Below are positions 25,401 through 38,400 of a stretch of 64,000 nucleotides of DNA, in pieces. Position 1 is the first letter of the stretch. Every line of letters starts with the position of its first letter. The notes under the pieces are model-generated. The model was not told where the DNA came from and did not search any database. It was given only the letters and a program-made list of their open reading frames with translations. The stretch comes from Chamaecrista fasciculata (taxonomy: Eukaryota; Streptophyta; Magnoliopsida; Fabales; Fabaceae): NCBI GenBank assembly GCA_003254925.1, contig QANZ01022461.1:47938-111937 (forward strand), written 5' to 3'. The translations under genes were made by a program, and so were the position numbers.

Positions 25401-28400
25401 AGAAATACAAGAAAAAGACCCCGACAATCACATTCAACTTTTTTCCTCCCCCCAAAGAAAGTTGTATTAGCTTGGCTGATATCACTCCTTTTGTTTCCTC
25501 AATTAAGGTTTTTTAATTGCAGATTGCTGGTTCAGTAACGGCTCTATTTAATTGTCAAGGCCCTCTGGATGCTCCTGTGTTTGTGGGCAGTGGAATGGTT
25601 TCTAGGACATTCTCTCAGTTACATATTGACACTCCCACATCTGTAGCATTTGAATCACTTGCTAAAAGTAAAGAGGCTGGTGCACTGGCTGCTTTTGACC
25701 GAGTTCCTTTTTCATACGTGTCTGCCAATTTCACCTTCAATACTGATAACTGTGTAAGCTGAGACTATAACAAGCACTGGTCTGTTTAGTGAAGTGACTC
25801 ATTTTAAACATGTCATATTACATTTAGGTAATGATTACTTTTCATGTAACAGGTTGCTGATCTATATGGAATTAGGGCAAGCCTTGTAGATGGTGGTGAA
25901 ATTAGAGGGGCTGGGAATGCATGGATATGCCCAGAGGTATATACTGCCTGTATGAAGGCCTGTATTTTTTAGCCTAGTCACAAGATATCATGCCATGGTT
26001 AAGCAAGGGGTTCACATGTTACCATTTTGTTTTCCTTTCTGGCTTTCTGGAACTACTTGGAGGCATTAGCAGACTCATGTAATGTTAGAATGCCACCAAA
26101 CTTATGATGTTCTGTAGGGGAAAAAAGTGACCTTTCGGTTTTCTAGGGATACTAATTTAATCCTCTTCATGAGCTTTAAATTTATGGAGCATGGCAGAGG
26201 AAAGTGAGGATCACTCACCAGAAGTTTGTGGATCATGCATTCACAAATTAGGATTAGTAGGTTTCAGTCTTTAGCTGAAAGGAACATCAAAATGTGCATG
26301 ATTCCACATTAGTCTGGCCTCCCATAGAAAAAGCCAGGTTTCCTACTGTTTCTGCTTCCGTCCTAATGTGTATCATTTTTTTCCTTCAGGGAGAGGAGGA
26401 TGAGGCAGCAATAGATGTGAATTTCTCTGGAAATCTGGCTATTGATAAAATCATGCTTCGTTACATACCCAGTTATTATCAGCCAATGTCACTCAAATTA
26501 GGGGACTTAAATGGAGAGACTAAAGTTTCAGGATCCCTTTTAAGACCGTAAGATTAGCTCTTTGTTATTTTCGAGTTTCATCGTTATTGCTTGTGAAGCT
26601 ATCTGCATTTGCTTTTCCCTCTCTTTTATATGATGCTCTTATTGTACTCTAGCTGGCTCGTGCCAATTTTTCTTGGTACTTCTATCCTCCTACATTGTAT
26701 TCTTTTGTTGTTATTTTTCTTGCAGGAGATTTGATATAAGATGGACTGCAGCTAAAGCGGAAGGGCCTTTTAGTGACGCTAGGGGAGATATCATTATCTC
26801 GCACGAATTCATAACTGTTAATTCTTCCTCAGCTGCATTTGATTTGTATACAAAAGTTCAAACGTCTTATATTGATGATTTTTCTCATAAAAGAGAAGAG
26901 TTGTATGCAACAAAAGCCGTTCCATTTACTATTGATGGAGTTGAGTTAGATTTGCGCATGCATGGCTTTGAATTCTTCAGTTTGGTTTCGCCTTATACTT
27001 TTGATTCTCTAAGGCCTTTGCACCTGAAGGCAACTGGAAGGATTAAGTTTCAGGGGAAAGTTTTAAAACCTTGTAGTGCTGCTAATGAACAGAATTTTGA
27101 GGACAGGCATCATGAGCAAATGCTGGACAAAGGAACTGCAGATAGCCTTGTTGGTGATGTTTCAATATCTGGTCTCAAACTGAATCAACTGATGCTAGCG
27201 CCCCAACTGTCTGGGTTGCTGAGAGTTTCTTCGGATTGTATCAAGGTGATGTGTTAAACCTTCTCTTAAATCTTTCTATCTAAAGATTTTATTGATTTGT
27301 TAAAATATAGTGGATCTTGGCTGTCACCATGTTCAAGGTTATCACTGAAGAAACTTGAGTTCAATAATGTTAAATTCTTTTCTAGTCCTATATATCATCA
27401 TTGTCTGATTTTGTTTACCATATAAGTTTCCCTAACTTCCCCTTTTTCTAGAAGTACAGTTGGATGCCTCTGGCAGGCCCGATGAAAGTCTTGCACTGGA
27501 ATTTGTTGGTCCACTACAGCCCAGTGGTGAAGATGCTCCCCAAAGTGGAAAACTGTTGTCCATTTTCCTTCAGAAGGGGCATTTAAGGGCTAATATTTGT
27601 TTTCAGCCATTTTATTCAGCTAACTTGGAGGTACCTATATTTCTACTTTTGGGTCCACTGTTTGAAATGTGCTGGTTTCTCTGCTTGCAAAGTTTTGAGT
27701 TTTGACTCGCTTCACAGCAGGCCAAAAGTTGGTATTCTCCTTTTATCATTCCCTTCTTTTGTGGTTATCACTCGTAGGTACGGCATTTTCCACTTGATGA
27801 GTTGGAGCTTGCTTCTCTCAGGGGAACTATACAAAGGGTATGGCATTATGTTTGATTATTTGACTTGATTGTTTTTTATCTTCTTTTCCCTTCCTTGCTT
27901 TAATCTTCTATCCATATCTAGATCACAATGAAGTTGGTCTAATTATGTACCGCAGAATACTGTTAATAGACAAGGTTCTCATTGTCTGCCAGTTGGAGAA
28001 ATTCATTGATGTGTGGCCCTGAATTGTTTTTTTGTTTTTGTTTTTTGCCTCACATGTCAATCCTGAAAACATTGGGCATTAAATTGATAGTTCGTTTTGG
28101 TGTAAGATTGGCTATCTTGCTTTGTCAAACATTATACTATTGGTGACTTAGAAAGTAGGGTTTAGATGTTTAACTGCACCTCCTCTTGCTCTACAGGGAC
28201 AAATTAGTGTGCTTAAAATCCGTTAGTGGCTCTTAGTTATAGGGCAAGACTTAGGTAAAGTTCCTTATATCTTTGCTATAAGGTTCTCTAATAAGAATTT
28301 GACACGTGGCAAAAATTTTATGCATGATCAATCATAAAAGAGAGAGAATATGAGGAACTTTACCTAAATTTTTTCCTAGTTATTTATCTGTTTAAAAAAA

Positions 28401-31400
28401 AAAACATGTAGAATTTAAACATTTTAAATTTCAAGTGGCTCCTGTTAACTTGTTGGATCTCATTGTTAGCTAGGTTTATTAAATATGAGGATGATCTTAT
28501 AAAGACCATTAGTTTAGTGGCAATAATAAAGTATCAGGAATAAATATGTTTCTACATGCACTGCATATCAAGATTTGTCAGTTGATTTCTTTAGCGGGGG
28601 ATGGACCTGATAAGTTGCATTGAAGTCAGAGTTTGGAAAATTAGAAATTTTTTATTTGCAGTGAAAATTGACTTTTCCCTTCCACTTCTCTCTGTTCTGC
28701 CTGAATGATAACCTGGGTGAGGCATTTCTTTTTAATGATATTATCATGAAAAGAAATATTTGTTGTTTTCAGCTGGTATCTTGTTTGCTTTCAGGCAGAA
28801 GTCCAACTGAATCTTCAGAAAAGAAGAGGACATGGAGTACTATCTGTTCTTCGGCCAAAATTCAGTGGTGTGCTTGGTGAAGCCCTTGATGTGGCAGCTA
28901 GATGGAGTGGAGATGTGGTGAGTGCCTTAGCCTAATCTTTTATTTGATGGCACCTTAATTTGAGTACCCTGTTAGAGTGTTACTTGAGATCTCCTTGGAA
29001 TTGAGTAGTCTGCATAGTGTGAGCCAGAGTTGATTGTGAATATATGTGTTAGTGTGTGTTTGTCTGCCTGATTCTGCTAGCTTTGCTTGTTTTTCTCTTC
29101 AATTTAGAAGTTTACTAATGCAGCATATAACTCTTTAGCTGTTTGGTCTCAATCTGTGTGCCACCAGCAACCATTAATATGATGATATCTTTGCTATTGT
29201 CTAGTTGTTTCCTTCTCAGTCTATTAAAATTGTTGAAGGAATGTTGTAACTCTATTATTATATGGATGGAAATATCTTCAATTTTCTCAAAAATAGGTTC
29301 TTGATTATCTGCAGTGCTTGATGATGTCATGGCTGTAATGGAACTTGAGCTTGTCAACAATAGATTTCTCGAAGGTCTTTTTTGGTTATATGAAAAGGGA
29401 TTTAAACACCTTATAATGAAATCAATTTTTTTCCTATAAAAAAAGTTACTTTAATGTCATCGGAATAACAAGCTTTCTCTAAAACTTATTTTGACCTTAG
29501 GTTTCTCAAACCTTATTAGTAACTTGGTTACATTAGTTTATTTTCAGTTTCATTTTGCACAAATGGAAAACTGCCGGTGATGTTCATGTTCGATACTGAT
29601 TGTTAGTTGATGCACTACTGTTCAGATCACCATTGAGAAAACTGTTTTGGAGCAACACTACAGTCGTTATGAACTTCAAGGTGAATATGTGTTACCTGGC
29701 ACCCGAGATCGTAGTCCTGTTGGAATTAAGGGGGGTGGCTTTTTCAAAAAGCTAATGTCCGGACATCTTGGTAGTGTTATATCCTCAATGGGCAGGTGGA
29801 GAATGAAACTTGAAGTTTCTAGAGCTGAGGTTGCTGAGATGCTTCCTCTTGCAAGGCTTCTTTCTCGAAGTACAGATCCTGCTGACCATTCAAGATCAAA
29901 GGTCAGCAATGTTTTCTTTTAGGCAAATGCTATTATGATATTGTTGGCAAGCGTCCTTTTGTGTATTAAATCTCTGAGAATTTTATGGATATTATTGTAT
30001 AAAGCAGTGAAATTAACAGTTAACCTGCAAAATTGTTATTTCTCCCACAAAGGTTTTTCTTTTTGGAAGTCAACAAGAGACGGCCTGTAATTAAAGTTTG
30101 ACATCATCAACCCAATTTCACTTTCTGCAAGTAAACCTGTAAGAAAGAATGAATGTATCTCTTATTCAATTATGGGAGTTAGGAATATAATAAAGGACAA
30201 AACAAAGATGCAATAACCTTTGTGGGATGGAGAGTATATGAAATGTAAGTTGTATGCCTGTGATCAAAGGATAGATCCCTCATCGGTTGCTTTTTCATTT
30301 TGTTAGGTGTTTTTTTTGTTCTTTTTTTCAACTTTTGACACATCCCATGTAAATAATTATAGTTTACGGAAATTGTCAACTATGTTTGTAAGCTGATTGT
30401 TATGCTCTTTCTTTTTAATGGCTGCTTGTTAGATATACAAACACTATTAGAATAATAGCATAGTGATTTTGTTTTCTCCTTCAACAAATCTGTTGTTTAG
30501 TCTGTCTATGTATATCTAGTGAAATGTCAGATTCTGCATATTGATACAGCAATTATATGCAGGATATATTTATTCAGAGTTTGCAGTCAGTTGGATTATT
30601 TGCCGAAAGCCTTCAACAACTACTCGAGGTATTGTCAGAATTTCATAAATCATAATTTTCCTTTAAATAGCGAAATTCCCGAAGCTTCAGCTTATGGTCA
30701 TATATCGAGCGTGAAGTATATTTATTATGCTTCAGTTGGACCCAACTTGAAGTCTCGGGTTGTGTGGTATTAATGAATATATGTGCAACTTGCAGATAAC
30801 AAGGGGGCATCATGCTCCATCAAATGATATTGTTCTTGAAGATTTAAACCTGCCTGGTTTATCTGAACTTAAAGGTCGTTGGCATGGCTCACTTGATGCT
30901 AGTGGTGGAGGAAATGGGGACACTGTGGTATATAATTTTTCCTGTTTATATTCCTTAGAGTTTGCATGAACTATTTGTGTTCAAAGACTTGCTTTCTTAT
31001 TTATTGTCATATCAGGCAGAATTTGACTTTCATGGGGAGGATTGGGAGTGGGGAGATTACAAAACCCAGCGTGTCTTGGCAGTTGGTGCTTACAGTAATG
31101 ATGACGGACTGCACCTGGAGAAAATTTTTATCCAGAAGGATAATGCCACCATCCATGCTGATGGGACTTTGTTGGGGTCTAAAACAAACTTACATTTTGC
31201 TGTCTTAAACTTCCCTATCAGTCTGGTTCCCACCCTAGTTCAGGTCATTGAATCTACGGCAGCAGATGTTGTTCATTCTCTGCGGCAGTTGTTGGCACCC
31301 ATTAGGGGTATATTGCATATGGAAGGAGATCTTAGAGGAAGTTTAGCAAAACCAGAGTGTGATGTGCAAGTAAGGCTCCTGGATGGTGCCGTTGGTGGTA

Positions 31401-34400
31401 TAGATCTTGGGCGAGCAGAAGTTGTTGCTTCTCTAACCTCAACCAGTCGTTTTCTGTTCAATGCAAAATTGGAACCTATAACACAAAATGGTCATGTTCT
31501 AGTCCAAGGAAGTATTCCTGTCACTTTCGTGCAAAACAGCACATTACAGGAAGATATAGAATTGGATAAAAATGGGGCTACTTGGGTTCCAGACTGGGTG
31601 AAGGAGAAGAATAAAGGGAGCAGTGATGATGGCAGTGACAAAAAAGTTTCTAGAGAAAGAAATGAAGAAGGCCGGAATACACAGTTAGCTGAAAGCCTTA
31701 AAGGATTAAATTGGCAAATTTTAGATGTTGGAGAAGTCAGAGTTGATGCTGATATAAAAGATGGAGGAATGATGTTGTTAACAGCTCTATCTCCATACGC
31801 CAATTGGCTTCAAGGCAATGCTGATGTCATGCTTGAGGTGGGTAAAGTCATTATGATTGTCTCGTAATTTTATTTACTTGAGTCATGCTTGCTTCTCTGG
31901 TTCTCATCACATTTCTGTTCTTAACAGGTCAGAGGTACAGTTGATCAACCAGTGCTTGATGGACATGCTTCATTCCACAGGGCATCCATATCTTCACCAG
32001 TGCTTCGAAAGCCGCTTACCAACTTTGGTGGAACTGTTTATGTGAAATCAAACAGGTTATGTGTCACCTCACTGGAGAGTAGGGTGAGCAGAAAAGGAAA
32101 GTTGCTTGTAAAAGGGAATCTTCCTCTTAGAACTAGTGAAGCAGCTCTTGATGACAAGATTGAGTTGAAGTGTGAGGTTTTGGAAGTACGAGCAAAAAAT
32201 ATTTTTAGGTTGTTATCTTAACTTCTGGCTGAAGGTTTCTTAAATTTTTCTTCACTTATAGTGGGTATATCTGGCTGATGTGACCTTATGGTACTGTAAC
32301 TATTTTTGGGCACATGTGATTTTCATTAACACAAGTGTCCTGTTTTTTTCAGTGGTCAGGTAGACTCCCAGGTGCAAATAAGTGGCTCCATATTGCAACC
32401 AAATATATCGGGGAATATTAAACTTAGCCATGGAGAGGCATATTTACCACACGATAAAGGTGGTGCTGCTGCTTCTAATAGATTCCCATCAAATCAATCA
32501 ATGCTCCCTGCTGGTGGTATTAGTCAAGCCGTTGCTTCAAGATATGTTTCACGTTTTCTCCGCTCAAAATCTGCTGCTCTGTGGACCAGAGTTTCTCAGT
32601 CCTCTGGTAATATTACTTTACATTTTCATCACTTTTTTTTTGTTTTATGGGGTCAGAAAATCAACAATTAATAGAAATAGTGAAAATTACTAGGAAAAAT
32701 GATAAGTTATCCTCCTAAAAAGGAGAAGAAGCAAAACCAAAGGAATGCAAAGAGACAATAGAGTCAAGAAAATAACAATTCTCTGCCTAATACAATTGAG
32801 ACAATACAAAGTTTTTTTCTTTCCCAACCTTATTCCTCGTCTTCCATTTCATAGGCCAAGTTATTTTTCTCCGTCCTGCCAACCTATGACAATTAACTGG
32901 TTTACTTTGAAAAGGGAAGATACCATGCATCCCTACAAGCCGTATATGTATAAAGTATCTAGACATGTTAGTTATATGCCTATTGCTTGGCTTCATGTAT
33001 CTTTAATTATAAAATTGAGTTAAAAAAAATCCTTTTCTTGCTGATAATTATTAAAAAAATGATGTTCAAATTGAGATTTGATTGGTGATGCTACGACGAT
33101 ATTAAATTTGAACATATTTGTCTCCTTAAAAGTTTTATGACCACGAAGGTTACCTCCTTATAGCTACTATTGTGGTAGTTAACCTTTTCTAACCTTTATG
33201 ACATAATAACACTTGGTTATTCTCTAACCTTCCGACGAATCCATTTAACTGGGTTCTTTGTGTCATACTTTAAATTTTTAGTAGTGGTTTTATTTCCTGT
33301 ATATTATAGTTTTTCTTTTAAAAATCTCATTGTAGTTAAGTCTACTCAAGATGAAAAGGACATGGAGCAAGTGCAGATTAAACCAGATGTAGAAATCCGC
33401 CTTAGTGATTTGAAGCTTGTGCTTGGACCAGAGCTGAAGATAGTTTATCCTTTAATTCTTAATTTTGGTGTTAGTGGAGAACTTGAATTGAATGGTCTGG
33501 CGGATCCCAAATGGATTAAACCTAAAGGCATACTATCATTTGAGAATGGTGAAGTTGATCTAGTGGCAACTCAGGTTTGCTCCATCTTATGTATCCTAGC
33601 TCTTGTAGGAATGTAAACGGTAACCCCATGTTTTGGTCTGGATTTTAAGTTCTTTATAACTCATTCTGTTATGCTGTATCATCAAATGCAGGTGAGGTTA
33701 AAACGAGAGCATCTTAATGTTGCAAAATTTGAGCCCGAATATGGACTAGACCCTATGCTAGATATAGCTTTGGTTGGATCTGAGTGGCAATTCAGAATTC
33801 AAGGTCGAGCGAGCAATTGGCAGGACAAACTTGTGGTGACATCAACACGTTCTGTAGAACAGGATGCACTCTCACCAACTGAGGTAAAAAAAAACACCTT
33901 CATCAATCCAACAAAAGAACAAAATCCTCGGGTGTCGGAGGGCAAACCCATCATGTTGTAGGGGAAAGGAAATAAGAGGGGAAGTACATACCGAAGCATC
34001 AAAACATAATAATTATAGTGTGAAATATAAATTTGCAGCTGGCTCTAAAATTTGCATTGTCTAATCTTATGATCTGAACTTGAGGCCGCATGGTTCTAAA
34101 ACTGTTTCTTATATACCTTCAGGCTGCCAGAAGGTTTGAGAGTCAGTTGGCTGAATCTATTTTGGAAGGAAATGGTCAGCTTGCATTTGAAAAGCTTGCT
34201 ACTGCAACACTTGAAAAGTTAATGCCGAGAATAGAAGGGAAGGGAGAGTTTGGCCAGGCTAGGTGGAGGCTAGTGTATGCACCTCAGATCCCTAGTTTGG
34301 TTTCAGTTGATCCTACTGTGGATCCTCTTAAGTCCCTTGCCAGTAATATATCATTTGGTACAGAAGTTGAAGTCCAGCTCGGGAAACGCCTTCAAGTAAG

Positions 34401-34867
34401 TGTGATACAGCTTATGAATATGCCATTTTTGTTTCCCAAGACCCATGTTAATATTTGTTATAGCCGACTTCACAATAAATAAAGCATCAGCTAACACTTA
34501 ATTGATTTTTGATGACCAACTCTAATGTGATCACTATGATTGAATATAGCCTTATGGGATTTAGGCTGTTATATGGTTTTTATTAAGCAGACAGCTTGAA
34601 TTAGATTCTCTGATTTAGTGGTAGTCATCTAATGAATGCCAAATCATTTCTCTGCTTTTACATCTACAGATAGTAGTATCATCTTCATCCTCTAAAGCAA
34701 ATGCTTTTCTTTTGTACCAGGCCTCGATTGTTAGGCAAATGAAGGAGTCAGAGATGGCAATGCAGTGGACATTGAGTTATCAGCTTACAAGTCGCCTGCG
34801 AGTGCTATTGCAATCGGCTCCATCCAAACGCCTCCTTTTCGAGTATTCTGCTACATCGCAGGATTAA
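16390..34867 (+). CDS. TIC236: TIC236, chloroplast inner-envelope import protein of the TamB family
   Basis: TIC236 links the outer- and inner-envelope import channels of the chloroplast and is related to bacterial TamB. I place 23 coding exons: 16390-18302, 18955-19153, 19251-19310, 19903-20007, 24665-24805, 25033-25095, 25523-25753, 25853-25936, 26390-26547, 26726-27245, 27460-27630, 27778-27837, 28795-28917, 29626-29901, 30563-30628, 30796-30927, 31016-31837, 31928-32208, 32353-32606, 33336-33574, 33692-33883, 34123-34395, 34721-34867. They total 6510 nt, 2169 residues, very near the Arabidopsis protein. The N terminus is Ser/Arg-rich (transit peptide), one membrane helix lies at about 108-129 ('YTAVISGICLLVWFG'), and the rest is beta-rich repeats ending in the TamB/DUF490 domain ('EFGQARWRLVYAPQIP', 'TSRLRVLLQSAPSKRLLFEYSA'). 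No coding lesion was seen. Intron 4 (20008-24664) holds a Copia element in reverse orientation. Intron 12 holds a MITE. Confidence 0.95.
20331..20705 (-). repeat. 3' LTR of the Copia element (minus orientation)
   Basis: 375 bp, 'tgtagagttt' to 'aaattataaca'. On the minus strand it holds a TATA-like 'tataaatac' near 20550. It contains an extra 'aact' unit and about six base differences from the other LTR. The purine-rich tract adjoins it at 20706-20718. Confidence 0.92.
20807..23239 (-). pseudogene. Disabled Copia gag-protease-integrase coding region
   Basis: The gag part (23239-22417) has the Copia gag domain and one zinc knuckle 'CKYCKKSGHDVSEC'. It is broken by an N at 23019 beside an 18-base near-duplication ('tggtctctctaatcactt'). 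A frame change near 22450-22480 separates gag from the protease, whose active site reads 'DLG' instead of the usual D-S/T-G. The GAG-pre-integrase motif 'HKRLGHMSEKGM' is followed by an in-frame TAA at 21899-21901. The integrase (21844-20807) keeps its catalytic signature regions ('HSDLWGP', 'RTDNGLEF', 'TPQQNGVAERLNR'). The frame stops after 'AYALLAAQEINNVD', just before reverse transcriptase would start. Confidence 0.88.
23270..23281 (-). other. Primer binding site of the Copia element
   Basis: Reads 'tggtagcagagc' on the minus strand, three bases from the inner edge of the 5' LTR. It matches the 3' end complement of plant initiator-Met tRNA ('tggtatcagagc') except for one base. Confidence 0.75.
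23284..23655 (-). repeat. 5' LTR of the Copia element (minus orientation)
   Basis: 372 bp, partner of the LTR at 20331-20705, with the same 'tgtagagttt' and 'aaattataaca' ends. It is followed on the plus strand by 'gaaac', the duplicated target. Confidence 0.92.
23767..23790. repeat. (TG)n microsatellite
   Basis: About twelve TG units in TIC236 intron 4, about 110 bp beyond the Copia element. Confidence 0.9.
28241..28376. mobile_element. MITE in TIC236 intron 12
   Basis: Ends 'agggcaagacttaggtaaagttcct' and the mirrored 'aggaactttacctaaattttttcc' match over most of about 27 bp. 'tagttat' flanks both sides (28234-28240 and 28377-28383), extendable to 8 bp with one mismatch, which suggests a hAT-type MITE. 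There is no coding capacity, and it lies far from the splice sites. Confidence 0.6.
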
Positions 34868-35463
34868 TAGCTCAATCTTTCGTGCAAGAGAAGGATGCAT
34901 TTTTTTGTTTAGGGCTTAGATTGACATTCTCTGATTGTACAGAAATTGAATTATTAATGAAAGGAAATATAGCAAGGTTAGATAAATTTAGTGTCATGTG
35001 TGTTTTCTCACCAACAAAATCATCAAATTCTTTCTTTTTCTCAACATCAATAAATTAAATATATTCCCTTGTATTGGAATGTCACATTTTGACTGTAACT
35101 TTCTGTGGATCAAGGAAATAGGATAGGAAACAGGTTGATATTCATTAGTTAACATTACTATCTTGTACAAATTTTTCCTTTTATAGATAACTGTTATCAC
35201 AACTATCTTGTACTAAAAGAAATTTGACATCATGTCATGACTCGCTTGGCCTAGATGGTGTTCACGTAAGTTTGATATCATAGGACAAAACAATGCTATC
35301 GTCAAGTTCAGCTCTCTTAGTGTTGCTCATCGACATGAGGTAAGGAAATAGAACTCAGGAATCTTGTATGGTTACATACTTACATTATGATATCTATGAG
35401 AAGAATAATAAAAAAGAATGATAACGATAACCAAATACAATAAAAAAAAAAAATTTGGAGTGT
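34868..35463. other. Convergent 3' ends of TIC236 and the PsbP gene
   Basis: About 600 bp between two facing stop codons. Poly(A)-signal-like 'aataaa' occurs on the plus strand near 35050, and A/T-rich sequence serves both 3' regions. No further gene is seen. Confidence 0.6.
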
Positions 35464-38400
35464 TCACCAAAATCTCCATGGATCTTTGTATGGAGGGACA
35501 TAATCTTCTGTTGGCTTGATAAGTCGGAAAGAATTCACTGTTTTTTCAAGTAAAGGCCCCATCTGCATCAAATGTAATGACATCATACTAGGGTCTGACA
35601 GTAACATTAAATGAATTAATGTGAGAATTCAGATAAATATTTTGTACTAATCATTTTATTCCGGAAAAAAGAAAGAGCAGCTAAGACATGTCTTCAGTTA
35701 GTCTAACTATTGTTATGTCAACTTAAGAGTTGGACATTATTTTCGGGCACAGGCGAGGAGGAACATGCTGGACACAACTCAGATGAATGTTTATGCAGGA
35801 GAGAGAGAGAGACATACTTTTTTCCACTGTGGGCTGAGGGTTGAAGCACTTAAAGAGTACAGATAACCTGCATTAGCAGATAATAAGTTTTAAAATGAAA
35901 CACCAGAAGAGAATACATAAATTGACCATCTCGTGATCACATCTCAGAAATTAGTTTATTGATGCATTCCACACAATTCTCTATAGTTTTTCTTTCTTTT
36001 CTTCCCCTTCTTTCCAAACAGACACTAATCTCACTGAACGGGAGAAGCGTAAAAGAGAACAGAAAAACACTGCCATCAAGTTCTTTCAATACTTCATATG
36101 AACATGCAAAGAAGAGCTCACTTGAATGAGAAAGATAAGAATAATCTAGAGACGCATGTCCATATATATAAAAAGAAGCACAAATGAGAGGATTTACCAT
36201 CTCTTTCAGCTGTTGAAGCAAGATAGTGCCTGTAGATATTAGAGTCTTGAGCCTATATGATAACAAATTTCAAATCAAAACAATCATTAGAAATGTTAGA
36301 AGAAAATAGGCTTGATTGTGCATACAATCCCTATAGTTTGCTAATTGAAACAATTTAATCTTATTCGAAATAATTAATGGTGTCTCTCTAATTTACTCAT
36401 AACTGCAATCTAGTTCTTTTAATACAGATAAATCTTGAGGCCTAGTTATTATTAAATTAAATTAAAAAAAATTGAACCTTGAAAGACAGTAACTAATTTC
36501 CATTAAATAAGAAAAATACTTCAGAACATGATTGCTCTCACTAGAGTTGGGGGGGATAAAATGTTCCAATAAGAAAAACTAAAGAGAAAAGCTTTGCTCT
36601 AATTGAAATTATTTAGGACTAAATTTCTCTACTAAGCAAATTAGTAGCGATGCAATCAAATGTGCAACTAAGCAAAGAAAATACTTACATATTTGGTTGG
36701 TGATTTCCGAACAAGGTACTCATAACACCAGTAAGGTTCACCATCAATCTGTAAGCAGATAGAAGATAAGCTCTACCTATTAGTTAACTTCCATTTCAAT
36801 AGGGAAACATGGTCATTTAAAAGAAGTTTAAGTACTCAATAACAAACCAATGCATGCTCGGCAAAAACAGAAAATAGAGAAAAGTATTGAAGCTTACTTC
36901 ACTAGAATGTGCATCAAGAACTGAACTCTCAGCTAAGCGCTGGCTTGAGGTAACTCGCTGCAAAATGTCGTAACAGTCAGTTTCAAAAATTGCCCACACC
37001 AATCACTGGTAAAGCACTCTTGTGATTCGAATTACTACTCTTTGTAATTAGAATTGACTTTAATATGTAACAAGTTGTAGATATAAGGCTTTAAAAATGC
37101 ATAAGTAAGAATCACAAGAGAATAAGATCTCTATGCCATAATCAAGTCATGTGACCCCTTACCAGTGCAGACTTGTCAGACAAAACTGAATCAGCAACAT
37201 CCTTTGCAGTCCAACCACTCTTATCCGTTGATTTTAAAAATTTTGAATTCGGGGGACCTATCTAAATTACATAGAGAAAAATTGATGAGGCCAGAAGGAG
37301 GGGAAGAAAAAAAAAAAAGACAAAGTCTAGAGTATGTAACTGATAACAAGCATGAGGTTAAGATTATACCGTAACAGAGATTATGAGATTATCGATAATA
37401 TCAACACGTTCAGACACAATGCGCAGGCGTGCATCAGCTGTTTAAAATATACAAAGCAATCATTATGAATCATTAGGTAAGTTTGATGATGAAAGCTTCT
37501 TGTCATTCAGATATAACAATGCACAAAAGAGTTCACTAATTTGTATAAAACCTAATTGCTGATAGTAATAAGTTCAGATTGGAATTAGCATTAATCTTAA
37601 TCTGAAGATTCTAATAGGACTAAGTCTCATTGTTAGGATCCTAATATTTAATACATATATTATTAATAATATATTAAATATTAGGATCCTAACACTCATC
37701 CTCATGCAAAGCAAGACAACACAACTTACGAGAAAGTGGTGCAGCTGATGAATATCGCTCTGGCTTTCTTGATTCTACCCTTTAAAAATATGAAAACGGT
37801 TATATTACTGGTATTTAGGAATATATCTTTGAAATGATAGGGTGAGAAAGTAAATAATCAAGGAAATTTATCAGGGAATAAGAGGAGCTATTTAACCAAT
37901 TATAGCTAAATGATTCAGTAACATGCGTTAGAACCAGCACCAAAAGTTGGTGGCCACGGTGAATATATAGTTGGCGCAAGAAAATTGAGAAGATTGCAAT
38001 CTAGAATCTAATGTGTGACCTATCTCATATTAGTTGAGCTAGCAAACATGCGAAATAAACAATGAAAAAAGTTTTAAAAGTAATTATTTAGGCTTTGAAA
38101 GATCACTTTCTTCTCAACTTAGTTATTAGCTTTTCAAATTTTCTTTTTCAATTAAAATGGACTCTCAAATTAAGCAAAATTACCATCACTTAACAAATTA
38201 GTGAACCTGGCATAAATAGAAGCTTGTGTGTTAGCAAATGATTTGAACTAGGCCAAATGGAATTTTCTTTTGGCTCGATTTCTCAGGCCCACCTAAGCTC
38301 TAGTTTATGTCATGCTAACTAGTCTGACTAAATTAAAAGACTTCTTTGAGAGGAGAATTTTAGAAACTAGGTCATTAATTTACTTCATCTATCCCAAATA

